NCBI GenBank assembly: GCA_003219695.1
Contig: QHQA01000154.1
Span: 463-64,462 of the forward strand
Reading direction: 5' to 3'
Source: Verrucomicrobiota bacterium
GTDB lineage: Bacteria; Verrucomicrobiota; Verrucomicrobiia; Chthoniobacterales; UBA10450
DNA length: 64,000 nt
This document shows, in pieces, positions 8,022-16,820 of this stretch. The notes under the pieces are model-generated. The model was not told where the DNA came from. It ran no database searches and saw nothing but the letters and a program-made list of their open reading frames with translations. Each line of letters begins with the position of its first letter. Position 1 is the stretch's first letter. The translations under genes and the position numbers were made by a program.

Positions 8022-9341
8022 ATGGAAGAGGCTGCCCGCAGAGTAGTCACGCAGTTGCGGGAGAGCGGTCACATCGCGTACTTCGCCGGCGGCTGCGTGC
8101 GCGACATGGTGCGCGGTTTGACGCCGAAGGACTACGACATCGCGACCGATGCCAGGCCGGAAGCGGTGCAGAGTTTGTTCCCGCGCACGTTTGCTGTCGG
8201 CGCGCATTTTGGCGTGATCATCGTTCTGGAAAACGGGTTTCAATTCGAGGTGGCGACTTTTCGTTCCGATGACGCTTACATCGATGGAAGGCACCCCAGC
8301 GCCGTGCATTTCTCTTCGCCTGAAGAGGACGCACAACGCCGCGATTTCACCATCAACGGAATGTTTTACGACCCCGTTGCTGAAAAAGTGATCGATCTTG
8401 TCGGCGGTCGCGCCGACATCGAAGCAAAACTCGTGCGCGCCATTGGCGATCCGGCACAACGGTTCGCCGAAGATCGGTTGCGCATGCTGCGTGCTGTCCG
8501 CTTTGCCACGGTGCTCGATTACGACATCGAGAAACAGACGTGGCACGCGCTCCTCACCAACGCTGCTTCCATCAGTCAGATCAGCGCGGAACGCATTCGC
8601 GACGAGTTAGTGCGGATTTTTCTCTCACCGAATCGCGTGCGCGGCTGGGACTTGCTTGATTCCAGTGGTTTGATGCGCGCGATTCTGCCGGAACTCGACG
8701 CGATGAAAGGCGTCCTGCAGCCGGAACAGTTTCATCCCGAAGGCGACGTGTTCGTGCACACCCGACTGATGTTGCAGCTGCTTCCGGAGAAAGTTTCCGT
8801 CCAGTTGGTTTTCGCGGTGTTATTTCACGATGTCGCGAAACCGGTCACGGCGCGGGTGGATGAAACCGGTCGCATCCGTTTCAACGAACATGATCGCATC
8901 GGCGCTCAGATGACGGAGGCGATCATGCGGCGCTTGCGATTTTCAGGTGACGAAATCCAGGCGACCGTGGAAATGGTCAGGCAACACATGGTCTTCAAGG
9001 ACGCCCCGAAGATGCGAGTGGCGAAGCTGAAGCGGTTTATGGCGCGACCGACATTTGAGGAAGAGCTGGAACTGCATCGGGTCGATTGCGAAAGCAGCCA
9101 TCGCAATCTCGACAATTACGAATTTCTCGTGCGCAAACGTGAAGAATTCGCGAGCGAACCGATCATTCCACCGCCGCTGGTGCGCGGCGACGACCTCATC
9201 GCGCTCGGCCTGAAGCCTGGTCCGAAGTTTGGCGAAATTCTCGAAGCAGTGGAAACGAAACAGCTCGAAGGAACGCTGCGCACACGAGAGGAAGCCTTGG
9301 AATGGGTGAAACGCGAATATTTGTTAGGCAGAAAGAGTTGA
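8022..9341 (+). CDS. tRNA nucleotidyltransferase / poly(A) polymerase family protein with HD domain
   Basis: About 440 residues of the class II nucleotidyltransferase family that adds or repairs the 3' CCA of tRNA. The N-terminal head has FAGGCVRDMVRG and the metal-binding pair in DYDIATDA. RRDFTINGMFYDP and RFAEDRLRMLRAVRFA are the family's neck motifs. An HD phosphohydrolase-type domain follows (LFHDVAKP, NEHDRIG, near residues 260-300). The one tRNA in this window lacks an encoded CCA, consistent with a need for this enzyme. ATG 8022 is chosen. GTG 8007 is an equally plausible start, while the TTG at 7971 lies inside a repeat. CCA-adding versus polyadenylating activity cannot be separated by eye. 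Confidence 0.9.
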   Translation: MEEAARRVVTQLRESGHIAYFAGGCVRDMVRGLTPKDYDIATDARPEAVQSLFPRTFAVGAHFGVIIVLENGFQFEVATFRSDDAYIDGRHPSAVHFSSPEEDAQRRDFTINGMFYDPVAEKVIDLVGGRADIEAKLVRAIGDPAQRFAEDRLRMLRAVRFATVLDYDIEKQTWHALLTNAASISQISAERIRDELVRIFLSPNRVRGWDLLDSSGLMRAILPELDAMKGVLQPEQFHPEGDVFVHTRLMLQLLPEKVSVQLVFAVLFHDVAKPVTARVDETGRIRFNEHDRIGAQMTEAIMRRLRFSGDEIQATVEMVRQHMVFKDAPKMRVAKLKRFMARPTFEEELELHRVDCESSHRNLDNYEFLVRKREEFASEPIIPPPLVRGDDLIALGLKPGPKFGEILEAVETKQLEGTLRTREEALEWVKREYLLGRKS

Positions 9342-9383
9342 AGAAAAACGTCCAACACCCAAGATCCAACATCGAAACACCAA

Positions 9384-10835
9384 ATGAGGATTCTCATGAT
9401 CAGTGCCGAAGGGCCGCCCTTGCAACGCGCAGGCGCGCTGGTCGATGTGATGGATGCGCTGCCGAGCGCGCTGCGTACGCGCGGACATGAAGTAAGCGTC
9501 GCTCTGCCGTTCTACGGTGAGATCAAAGAAAATCGCGGATTTAAAAAGAAGGACACCGGCATAGCTGTTGACGTGCAGGTCGGCGAAGCGACTCACGTCG
9601 CTCGTTACCTTGAAGGACGAAGCGCCAGCGGCGTGCAATTGTTTTTGATTCGCTGCGACGAATTTTTCGATCGCCCAGGAATCTACGGCGAGCGCGGCAA
9701 ACCGTACCAAGATAATGCCGCGCGATTTATTTTTTTCTGCAAAGCCGCGCTGGAGTTAGCCCGGCGATTAACACCGCAACTGCAAATCCTGCACGTGCAT
9801 GATTGGGCACCAGCGCTGGTGCCGGTCTTTGTACGCGCGCAGGGACTGCCGTTTAAAACCGTGTTGACCATTCATCACGTGGCGGAGCAGGGCAGTTTTT
9901 GGGGGCTCGATTTTGCGCTTACAAATCTGCCGGAGCAATTTTTCACCTTGCACGGAGTCGAATTTTTTGGGCGGCTGAATTTTCTCAAAGGCGGCATTCT
10001 TTACGCCGACAGAATCACCACGGTCAGCGAACATTACCGGCGCGAAATCCTGACGCCCTCCGACGGGTGCGGCCTTGATGTGGTGCTGCGCGAAAATGCG
10101 AATCGCCTCAGCGCGATTTTGCACGGCGCAGATTACGCGCGCTGGAATCCGGCGTCGGATCGTTTGCTTCCCGCTCGCTACGATGCGAGACGGCTGCGAG
10201 GGAAACAGGTTTGCCGCGAGGCGCTCCTCAAGGGACTGCAACTCGCGCCGGCGCCGCGCGGGCCGGTTTTTGGAATGGTGACTCGCGTCGTCCACGAAAA
10301 AGGTTTCGAAATACTCGTGCCGCTCCTTGATCGCTTGCTTTGGGATGATGTTCGCTTGATCATTCTCGGGGAAGGGGATCCCGCCTACGAAACTGCGCTT
10401 GCCGTCGCAGCCAGAAAATTTCCGACGAAGTTTGCTTACCAAAAAAATTACGACGAGAAACTCGCGCACCTGATCGAGGCAGGCATGGACATCAGCCTGA
10501 TTCCATCGCGCGTCGAATCGGCGGGCTTGAGCGCGATGTATAACCTGAAATATGGCGGGCTGCCGGTCGCGCGCGTGACCGGCGGAATTCAGGAGATCAT
10601 TCAGGATTACGATCCCACAACCGATAGCGGGTACGGGTTTCTCTGTTACGAATATTCCAGCGAAGCTTTCTGGGACGCGGTGAAACGCGCGCGGGGACTA
10701 TTCAACGATAGCAAGCTGTGGACAAAAATGATGAAACGCGCGATGGCGCGCGATTTTTCGTGGTATGCGTCCGCAGCGCACTATGAGGCTCTGTATGCGG
10801 AGCTCGTCGGCGCAACCGACCAAGCAGCGGCTTAG
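9384..10835 (+). CDS. glgA: Glycogen/starch synthase, GT5 family, with variant substrate motif
   Basis: A 483-residue glycosyltransferase expected to extend alpha-1,4-glucan from an NDP-glucose donor. The N-terminal domain starts MRILMISAEGPPLQRAGAL and contains HVHDWAPALVPVF; the C-terminal GT-B half has GPVFGMVTRVVHEKGFE and SRVESAGLSAMYNLKYGGLP. These place it in family GT5. The N-terminal KTGGL signature that contacts ADP-glucose is RAGAL here, and the C-terminal E-x-C-G-L segment reads ESAGL, so the canonical lysine and cysteine are replaced. The donor or rate may differ from classical GlgA. No other glycogen genes are adjacent. The gap before the start (9342-9383) holds a run of CCAACA/CCAAGATCC-like repeats. 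Confidence 0.87.
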   Translation: MRILMISAEGPPLQRAGALVDVMDALPSALRTRGHEVSVALPFYGEIKENRGFKKKDTGIAVDVQVGEATHVARYLEGRSASGVQLFLIRCDEFFDRPGIYGERGKPYQDNAARFIFFCKAALELARRLTPQLQILHVHDWAPALVPVFVRAQGLPFKTVLTIHHVAEQGSFWGLDFALTNLPEQFFTLHGVEFFGRLNFLKGGILYADRITTVSEHYRREILTPSDGCGLDVVLRENANRLSAILHGADYARWNPASDRLLPARYDARRLRGKQVCREALLKGLQLAPAPRGPVFGMVTRVVHEKGFEILVPLLDRLLWDDVRLIILGEGDPAYETALAVAARKFPTKFAYQKNYDEKLAHLIEAGMDISLIPSRVESAGLSAMYNLKYGGLPVARVTGGIQEIIQDYDPTTDSGYGFLCYEYSSEAFWDAVKRARGLFNDSKLWTKMMKRAMARDFSWYASAAHYEALYAELVGATDQAAA

Positions 10836-10919
10836 CCTCTCACAATTATCGAGCTTTCCGCTTGTCAATTCGACTGAGTTGTGGAATTTTGCGCGGCTTT
10901 TTTCTCCCCCCACACTTTT

Positions 10920-11270
10920 ATGGCTTACGCAATCATCAAAACCGGTGGCAGGCAGTTTCGCGTCGCGGAAGGCGACACGATTGATGTCGATCTTCTCGAT
11001 GTCGATCTCGGCAATACCGCCACCTTTGGCGAGGTGCTAATGTTTGCCGATGGAAAAGAGGTCACGCACGGGAACCCGCTCGTTTCCGGAGCTAAGGTCA
11101 CAGCTGAAGTTCTGGAACAACGCAAGGACAAAAAGGTTGTCGCGTTCAAGTATAGGCGGCGCAAAGGCTATCACCGCACCGTTGGGCATCGTCGCAAATT
11201 GACGCGCGTAAAAATTAAGAGCATCAGTGTAGGAGCGAAAAAAGCCGCATCAAAAAAAGCTGAGGAATAA
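10920..11270 (+). CDS. rplU: Large ribosomal subunit protein bL21
   Basis: A 116-residue ribosomal protein starting MAYAIIKTGGRQFRVAEGD, the family's N terminus. It has the conserved RKGYHRTVGHRR segment and a lysine-rich tail (KKAASKKAEE). The frame is open upstream to 10881, but the family start is clearly ATG 10920. It is followed by rpmA (L27), the usual rplU-rpmA pair, with a repeat-bearing spacer of about 80 bases. It binds 23S rRNA in the large subunit. Confidence 0.97.
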   Translation: MAYAIIKTGGRQFRVAEGDTIDVDLLDVDLGNTATFGEVLMFADGKEVTHGNPLVSGAKVTAEVLEQRKDKKVVAFKYRRRKGYHRTVGHRRKLTRVKIKSISVGAKKAASKKAEE

Positions 11271-11305
11271 AACGCGTCGCAGTCTATCAACTATCAAACT
11301 CCACG

Positions 11306-11331
11306 TCCGCCGTAGCCTTGGCAAAGGCGGA
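11306..11331. repeat. Family G palindrome between rplU and rpmA
   Basis: TCCGCC (11306-11311) and GGCGGA (11326-11331) flank a GTAGCCTTGGCAAA core. A related copy lies in frame in imuB at 22009-22036. Confidence 0.6.
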
Positions 11332-11351
11332 TCAACCATTAATTCTCTTCA

Positions 11352-11615
11352 ATGGCTCATAAAAAAGGACAAGGCAGCGTTAAGAATGGGCGTGACAGCG
11401 TCAGCAAGCGGCTCGGTGTGAAAAAATTCGGCAGTGAAATGGTCGTCGCCGGCAACATCATTGTGCGCCAGCGAGGGACAAAATTTTTACCGGGAAAGAA
11501 CGTCGGTCTCGGCCGCGATTACACAATTTTCGCGCTGATCGATGGGAGCGTGCGCTTCGATCGCGGCGGGCGACGAGTGAATGTGGATCCCTCAGCGACC
11601 TCTTCGTCATCTTGA
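11352..11615 (+). CDS. rpmA: Large ribosomal subunit protein bL27
   Basis: An 87-residue protein starting [16 protein letters not shown], the usual form with no cleavable N-terminal extension. [15 protein letters not shown] and [12 protein letters not shown] are typical of L27, whose N terminus reaches the peptidyl transferase centre. The last residues (DPSATSSSS) and the stop codon fall in a repeat resembling family E, so the tail looks like a replacement derived from the repeat. Confidence 0.97.
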   Translation: MAHKKGQGSVKNGRDSVSKRLGVKKFGSEMVVAGNIIVRQRGTKFLPGKNVGLGRDYTIFALIDGSVRFDRGGRRVNVDPSATSSSS

Positions 11616-11699
11616 GCCCCCAAAGCTTTCGGGGTCGAAAAATCCCGTTCAACAACCTTGAAGTAAGGCGGTGGGATCCCTCAATTTGCTCGGCATGAC
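11606..11699. repeat. Family E-like hairpin after rpmA
   Basis: GTCATCTTGAGC at the left end and GCTCGGCATGAC at the right end face each other as imperfect inverted ends, as in the other family E elements (21090, 27319, 45909, 61249). The rpmA stop codon lies inside the left end. Confidence 0.5.
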
Positions 11700-11745
11700 A
11701 GTGCTTGCCGAGCGGGTTCCTTTCGCGGTATAAGCGAGTTTCCGC

Positions 11746-12348
11746 ATGAGATACAACACCTTCATCCTTTTCGGCGCGCCTGGCAGCGGCAAAGGCACCC
11801 AGGGCAAAACGCTCGGCACGATCCCCCGTTTTTATCATTGCGCTTGTGGCGATGTATTCCGCTCCATCGACACGCGCACAAAGGTCGGCAACGCATTCCT
11901 TGAATACTCGAGCAAAGGCCAGCTCGTCCCAGATGACATCACGGTGGAACTTTGGCGAGAGGCAATCGAGGCGGCTGTGGAAGCGCACAAGTTCAAGCCG
12001 GACATCGACACACTGGTGCTCGACGGTATTCCACGAAATCTTGGCCAGGCCAAGATCATGGATGGAATGATCGACGTGAAAAAAGTGTTTCATCTGGCGT
12101 GCCCTGACCGCGAGACGCTCTTTTACCGGCTCAAGAAGCGTGCGCTGAAGGAGAACCGCCTGGATGACGCAAACGAGCAGGTCATCGAGCGGCGTCTCGA
12201 CATATATGAGAAAGAATCGAGGCCGGTGCTCTCATATTACCCGCAAGAGCTGGTCACCGTGGTTGACGCCACTCAGCCGCCCGCGAAAGTTCTGCTTGAG
12301 ATTCTCAAGAGCGTGAACGACGGCGTATATGAACCAGCAGCAGTTTGA
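11746..12348 (+). CDS. adk: Adenylate kinase-family nucleoside monophosphate kinase
   Basis: A 200-residue P-loop kinase (GAPGSGKGT at residues 10-18) expected to interconvert AMP+ATP and 2 ADP. The NMP-binding region has CGDVFRSI in place of the usual GDMLR, and the DGFPR motif reads DGIPRNLGQA. There is no zinc-type LID, only a short one. RLDIYEKESRPVLSYY is the conserved C-terminal block. Because several signature residues differ, a related NMP specificity is possible, but adenylate kinase is the best call. The next small gene overlaps its 3' end by 20 bases, so the two are probably co-translated. Confidence 0.85.
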   Translation: MRYNTFILFGAPGSGKGTQGKTLGTIPRFYHCACGDVFRSIDTRTKVGNAFLEYSSKGQLVPDDITVELWREAIEAAVEAHKFKPDIDTLVLDGIPRNLGQAKIMDGMIDVKKVFHLACPDRETLFYRLKKRALKENRLDDANEQVIERRLDIYEKESRPVLSYYPQELVTVVDATQPPAKVLLEILKSVNDGVYEPAAV

Positions 12349-12571
12349 AAATTTCACCGCTTCAAGTCTCTATTGCGAAAAGTGCAGGGTGGCTATGCCC
12401 GTGCGTGAGCGGCTGCTTTTAGTGCTGCCCGACCGGGAGATTTTCGATTATCTCTGCACGGGGTGTGGGTCATCGGTAGGCCGGCGTGAAGTGACCGCAG
12501 GCGAGAAAATGCTGGCGCAAGCGATGACCGCGCGAACCCGGCGTGCGCCGGTTTCGATTCCGCTTCGCTAG
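12329..12571 (+). CDS. Small zinc-ribbon protein of unknown function
   Basis: An 80-residue protein with two CxxC pairs (C16/C19 in CEKC and C43/C46 in CTGC) that would bind one zinc ion. No signal peptide or membrane segment is present. It overlaps the end of the adenylate kinase gene in another frame and is followed by a repeat and fmt. The role is unknown; such ribbons often bind nucleic acid or serve as protein-protein modules. Confidence 0.65.
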   Translation: MNQQQFENFTASSLYCEKCRVAMPVRERLLLVLPDREIFDYLCTGCGSSVGRREVTAGEKMLAQAMTARTRRAPVSIPLR

Positions 12572-12590
12572 ATTCGAAAAAACGCGGCTT

Positions 12591-12669
12591 GGTAGGGCGC
12601 GACCAGAGCCGTGCTCGTCCTGGCGAGGGCGCGCCGAAGGGATGGACGGCCCGGCGGTCCGTCCCTACC
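12591..12669. repeat. Full-length family C palindromic element upstream of fmt
   Basis: GGTAGGG at the left end and CCCTACC at the right end bracket a 79-bp element of nested palindromes (GGGCGCG..., GGACGGCCCGGCGGTCC). The left 14 bases (GGTAGGGCGCGACC) are identical to the copies inside ileS and fmt, which therefore look like shortened derivatives of this element. Confidence 0.8.
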
Positions 12670-12693
12670 ATTGATGCGATGGCTTCTCGGAAT

Positions 12694-13623
12694 ATGCGCA
12701 TCGTTTTCATCGGCACGGGCGAAATCGGTGTGCCGACGCTGCGAGCATTGCTGAACTCAGAACACAAAATTGTCGGTATTGTAACGCAACCAGACAAACC
12801 GGTCGGGCGCGAACAGCGCATCGAGCCGCCGCCGGTCAAAAAAGTGCTGATCGGTAGGGCGCGACCGCCGGGCGCGCCGATCTTGCAACCACCGCGAATC
12901 AAAGATTCCCACGTCTTCGAAGCGATCCGTGCGCTCAAGCCGGACGTGATCGTTGTCATGGCGTACGGGCAAATCTTGCCACGCGACGTCCTCGAGATTC
13001 CGCGGCTGGCTTGTTTGAATTTGCACGCGTCGCTCTTGCCACGCTGGCGCGGTGCGGCGCCCATTCAAGCGGCTATCGCTGCGGGCGATCGCGAGACGGG
13101 CGTTACCGTGATGTACATGGATGAAGGACTGGATACCGGTGACATCTTGTTGCAGCGCAAAATTGCGATTTTACTGACAGATACTGGCGGATCGCTTCAG
13201 GATCGCCTTGAGCAAATTGCGCCTGAAGCATTGCTTGAATCTCTGCGACTACTTGGAGCCGAGAGCGCGCCTCGCGTTGCGCAAGACAATGCGCGCGCGA
13301 CGTACGCGCCAAAGCTGAAACGCAAAGATGGCAAAATAGATTGGTCGGAGCCTGCGGAAGCGATTGAGAGAAAAATTCGCGCGTTTAATCCGTGGCCGGG
13401 GACGTTCATGAAACTTAACGGCCGAAATCTGAAAATATTTTCCGCCCGAGTTGCCGATCTGAGTGGCAAACCAGGAGAAATTTTGCGAAGCGAAAACGAG
13501 CTAATTATTGCCGCGGGCAAGGGCGCTCTTTCCCTCGGCGAGGTGCAGCTGGAAGGAAAAAGGCGCATGAGCGCGGCGGAATTCTTGCGCGGGCACGCTT
13601 CGCGATTGCGCGGCGCAGATTGA
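12694..13623 (+). CDS. fmt: Methionyl-tRNA formyltransferase
   Basis: About 309 residues. The enzyme formylates Met-tRNA(fMet) with 10-formyl-tetrahydrofolate for translation initiation. MRIVFIGTGEIGVPTL is the family N terminus. The catalytic signature is LNLHASLLPRWRGAAPIQ, and the GVTVMYMDEGLDTGDIL and FNPWPGTFM blocks also fit. A family C palindrome at 12853-12879 replaces the usual loop before the ILQP motif with GRARPPGAP. ATG 12694 aligns with the family start; ATG 12679 in the same frame is an alternative. The upstream open frame is repeat sequence. The gene lies in a translation-related run with pyrH and frr. Confidence 0.95.
   Translation: MRIVFIGTGEIGVPTLRALLNSEHKIVGIVTQPDKPVGREQRIEPPPVKKVLIGRARPPGAPILQPPRIKDSHVFEAIRALKPDVIVVMAYGQILPRDVLEIPRLACLNLHASLLPRWRGAAPIQAAIAAGDRETGVTVMYMDEGLDTGDILLQRKIAILLTDTGGSLQDRLEQIAPEALLESLRLLGAESAPRVAQDNARATYAPKLKRKDGKIDWSEPAEAIERKIRAFNPWPGTFMKLNGRNLKIFSARVADLSGKPGEILRSENELIIAAGKGALSLGEVQLEGKRRMSAAEFLRGHASRLRGAD
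12853..12879 (+). repeat. Family C palindrome, in-frame copy in fmt
   Basis: GGTAGGGCGCGACCGCCGGG and the following CGCGCC are read as GRARPPGAP at about residues 54-62 of Fmt. Peptide and frame match those of the two ileS copies. Confidence 0.85.
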
Positions 13624-13629
13624 TTTTGA

Positions 13630-13751
13630 GGAGCACAGGCTGCCAGCCTGTAGTTGCCGGCAACATCTTCGCACACTTAATATCGCAGCATCCCCGGATG
13701 ACCCGGGTCTCGGCGAGCTGCCGAGACCTACAGGCTGGCAGCCTGTGCTCC
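13630..13751. repeat. Family A palindromic element, complete intergenic copy
   Basis: Perfect 24-bp inverted arms: GGAGCACAGGCTGCCAGCCT and four further bases (13630-13653), and the exact complement at 13728-13751. The core holds a second palindrome (GGTCTCGGCGAGCTGCCGAG). The element lies between fmt and pyrH. The arms are themselves palindromic, so each could fold alone. Confidence 0.9.
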
Positions 13752-13829
13752 CCAGAGCGCGAACCAGCGCTCCCCCACCATTTTGCTTTCCAAACGTCGC
13801 GATCTTCTGTTTGATGTTGATCTGCGGCG

Positions 13830-14570
13830 ATGGAAACGGAAACGCCAGTTTACAAGCGCATCGTACTGAAGCTCAGCGGTGAAGCGGTGCAGGAGCGCGG
13901 CGGGCGCGATAACATCTCGCCAGCGGTCGTGCGGGAGATTGCCGAGCGCATCAAAGAGGTGCGCGATCTTGGCGTGCAAGTGGCAGTGGTAATTGGCGGC
14001 GGCAACATCTGGCGTGGACTTTCCGCAGCGGATCGCGGCATGGACCGCACTACTGCGGATTACATGGGAATGCTGGCCACAGTGATCAATGCGCTAGCCC
14101 TGCGAAGCACGCTGGAGCAAATCGGAGTTGAGACGCGTGTCCAAACCGCGATTGAAATGAAAAATGTGGCCGAGCCTTTCATCCTCGGTCGCGCCATTCG
14201 CCATTTAGAGCTGGGCAGAGTCGTTATCTTCGCCGCCGGCACTGGCAATCCGTATTTTTCGACGGACACGACGGCGGCACTGCGCGCGAGTGAGATTCGC
14301 GCAGACGTCATCCTGAAAGCCACGAAGGTCGATGGCGTTTACGATCGCGATCCAAACAAGTATCCCGATGCGCGCCGTTATGACCGGCTTACGTTCACTG
14401 AAGCGCTCACCAAGCGCCTGCAAATCATGGACTCGACCGCGTTCAGTCTGTGCATGGACAACAAAGTTCCCATCGTCGTGTTCGACATGTATAAGCCAGG
14501 CATCCTCCGCGACGCCGTGCTGGGGCGAAAAGTCGGCACGCTGGTTTGCGACGAGCTTCAACCGAAGTAA
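13830..14570 (+). CDS. pyrH: UMP kinase
   Basis: A 246-residue amino-acid-kinase-fold enzyme that phosphorylates UMP to UDP in pyrimidine nucleotide synthesis. Key blocks are [11 protein letters not shown] (ATP site), [48 protein letters not shown] and [10 protein letters not shown]. The length is normal. frr follows after 16 bases, the common pyrH-frr pair. Confidence 0.97.
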   Translation: METETPVYKRIVLKLSGEAVQERGGRDNISPAVVREIAERIKEVRDLGVQVAVVIGGGNIWRGLSAADRGMDRTTADYMGMLATVINALALRSTLEQIGVETRVQTAIEMKNVAEPFILGRAIRHLELGRVVIFAAGTGNPYFSTDTTAALRASEIRADVILKATKVDGVYDRDPNKYPDARRYDRLTFTEALTKRLQIMDSTAFSLCMDNKVPIVVFDMYKPGILRDAVLGRKVGTLVCDELQPK

Positions 14571-14586
14571 GTAAACCTTCGACGCC

Positions 14587-15147
14587 ATGAGCAGAGATGA
14601 CATCCTTCTGGAAGCCGAGATGGCGATGGAGAAAAGTGTGAACCACCTGGTGCACGAATTTGCTCCCGTGCGCACCGGCAAAGCCTCGCCTGGACTGGTG
14701 GAGAACGTGGATGTGCAGGCTTACGGCTCGACCATGAAATTGAAACAGCTCGCCCTCATCACCACACCGGAGCCGCGTTTGCTAGTCGTTCAACCATTCG
14801 ACGCGGGCACGGTGCGGGACATTGAACGCGCGCTGAAGGAATCGAAGGTTGGAATTACGCCGGCCGTCGATGGGAAAATTATTCGCCTGCCGATTCCGGA
14901 GTTGTCCGAAGAGCGGCGCAAGGAGCTTGCGCGTTCACTCGGCAAAATGGCTGAGGAAGCGCGGGTGCGCGTGCGCGCGAACCGGCGCACCGCGCTTGAC
15001 GAAGCGAAGAAACTCAAGACCGCCGGCGAGTTAACTGAGGACGGCTTGCGCGATGTTGAGGAAGAAGTGCAAAAATTGACCGATCGCTTCGTCAAATCCA
15101 TCGACGACCATCTCAAGCACAAGGAAGCGGACATCTTGAAGGTGTAG
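14587..15147 (+). CDS. frr: Ribosome recycling factor
   Basis: A 186-residue protein that, with EF-G, splits the post-termination ribosome. The family pattern is clear: FAPVRTGKASPGLVENVDVQ, then LVVQPFDAGTVRDIERAL, RLPIPELSEERRKELAR and VRVRANRRTALDEAKKL. The length is normal. It ends the plus-strand translation group; the next features are on the minus strand. Confidence 0.97.
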   Translation: MSRDDILLEAEMAMEKSVNHLVHEFAPVRTGKASPGLVENVDVQAYGSTMKLKQLALITTPEPRLLVVQPFDAGTVRDIERALKESKVGITPAVDGKIIRLPIPELSEERRKELARSLGKMAEEARVRVRANRRTALDEAKKLKTAGELTEDGLRDVEEEVQKLTDRFVKSIDDHLKHKEADILKV

Positions 15148-15203
15148 TCAAGTCCGACTTTATCGATCAATCAGTGTCGCGATTTGTTCGGTGAACGCGT
15201 TTT

Positions 15204-15566
15204 CTATGGACGCGGGGGTGGTGTCGGTCGAACTCTCGGAGTCGGAGCTATTCTTGGAGTAGCCGTTGCTGTAGCACTGGATGTTGCACTTGGTGTAGGT
15301 GTTGACGTCGGAGTTGCAGTAGGTGTGGGCGTAGGTGTCGGCCCGGATTGCGCGCAGTATCTGCCGCCGGTGTTAAAAAACAGGTTGTGGGTATAGTTGT
15401 ATCCGCCCCAGACAATCATTTCGCTGCCTGTCCACACTGCGGATTGATCCTCTCGGGCAAAGGGAGCATTGGCGGTACTAGTAGATGCCCAGCTGTCGAT
15501 GGTAGGATTATATCTGCCGCCTGTGTTAAAATCGATCGCCGGGCAGCAAAAGATGCCGCCCCACAC
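15204..15566 (-). pseudogene. Fragment of a Kelch-like repeat protein with Pro/Thr tail
   Basis: About one and a half repeats of the pattern FNTGGRYNPTIDSW...AVWTGSEMIVWGG are visible, followed by a low-complexity tail of PT and AT residues. Such NTGGRY/MIVWGG repeats form beta-propellers in secreted Verrucomicrobia and Acidobacteria proteins that have many copies. Here the frame starts abruptly with no signal peptide and the rest is missing, so this looks like the 3' remnant of a larger gene. The complementary strand reads as long valine-glycine stretches, an artefact of the low-complexity tail. Nothing is recognised in 15567-15735. Confidence 0.55.
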
Positions 15567-15735
15567 ACACCAACTTAAAGCAGCTTACCATTTTTCGTCG
15601 CCCCGCGCCTCGCTCATGGTAAAATGCATGCAAGGAAGCGTACGTGGATTCGGGGAGAGAAATTACCTCTGTGAAAAACTCAAACGATTTCGGCGAAGCC
15701 AATGGGCGTCGTTGGTGATGCTCGTGATTGTCTAT

Positions 15736-16725
15736 CTAAGGACCGGTGTTGCACGCAAGATTAAGATAGACGTGATTTGTATCGTAAGTGATGACGGGTG
15801 TGAAGCCTTGCCCCGTCGGGAAGTTAATTGAAACGCTCGAGAATTTGCTGTCGTTTACTCGGCCGCCGGCCGCGTGCAAAAGAGTATATGTTGTGCCGCA
15901 TGTAAAGGTACCGGTCATGGTCACCGACAAGCGCCCGTTGAGCGTCGCTGCCCCGAGACCTCGGCATCGACACTGCCCAAGTTGGCTGGTGTAACGCTGC
16001 ACTGCATGGTAGCTGCGATGTTGGCAAAGGTGAGATCGCCGCTAATAGTCAGTGTCCAATTCGGCGAAAGCGTGCCGTCAACGGTCGTTCCGTTGGTCGT
16101 GCTAACCGTGCCATTGCCCGTTAACGTGCCGGAGGTGTACACATGAAGGTTTGAGGCGGTTACGCTTCCACCATTCGTAATGTTCAGAAGACCGATCCCG
16201 CCTGGCGTACCGTTGTCTCCGCCTACGTCCGCCCGTGTGTTGATTGTGAAAGTTGCCCCATCGACCGTCACGGTACCAACCGAGTCTGAATTCCCATGGA
16301 GCGCTGCGATTGTGAGAAGTCCAGCAGTGACGGTCGCTCCATTTGTGATGCTCAGTTTGCCTTTGCCATAAGCGCCGACCTCGACCTCGTTGGTGACGGC
16401 GAGGCTCCCACCATTGACGGATAGTGTCCCGGAGTCCACCGCATTGTAGCCAAGAGTTAGATTGCAGGTCGCTGCGCCAGTGCTGCTTATGTTAGCCGTA
16501 ACCCCGTTGTTAATGTAACCGTCTTTACTCGAGGCTGGTACACCATTGCTCCATTTGGTTGGGTCAAACCAAACTGCCCGTGCCGTCGGTCCAAGTCGTC
16601 GTAGCGATACAGCCGTCGGCGGGCGTGACAGCAGACCAGACGCAAATCGCTAAGGCGGCTATGGCGAGGAAAATTGCATTGTTGGTAAGTTTTCGTGCTG
16701 TTTGTAAAGCGTATTGCTTTTTCAT
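15736..16725 (-). pseudogene. Secreted beta-strand-repeat (autotransporter-passenger-like) protein broken by two frameshifts
   Basis: From ATG 16725 the frame encodes MKKQYALQTARKLTNN, a hydrophobic signal segment and TTTWTDGTGS. One extra T near 16570 then breaks the frame (GGCAGTTTGG where the next frame continues as WFDPTKWSNGVP). The second frame runs through glycine/asparagine/threonine-rich strand repeats (VNGGSLAVTNEVEVGAYGKG, NITNGGSVTASNLHVYTSG) to near 15955. There one G is missing from a GGGG run. The final segment (LNGRLSVTMTGTFTCGTTYT, PTGQGFTPVITYDTNHVYL) is in the third frame and ends at 15736. The repeats predict a right-handed beta-helix exported to the surface. Both breaks are single-base changes, so sequencing error is as likely as decay. 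Confidence 0.65.
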
Positions 16726-16820
16726 GAGTGGCCATTAGGTGCAGGTTATTTTTCCGGTTTCTTCGTGTCCTGGGTTTTACTAAATATGCGAACGAATGAC
16801 AAGCTTTTGTCGGAATGCCT

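Noticed and set aside
10836..10919. Promoter for rplU (TTGTCA with a downstream GGAATT)
   Set aside because: The spacing to any acceptable -10 element is too short, and no second feature supports it.
15184..15396. Valine-glycine-rich plus-strand frame near 15.2-15.4 kb
   Set aside because: It is the complement of the Pro/Thr-coding tail of the Kelch relic, not a gene.
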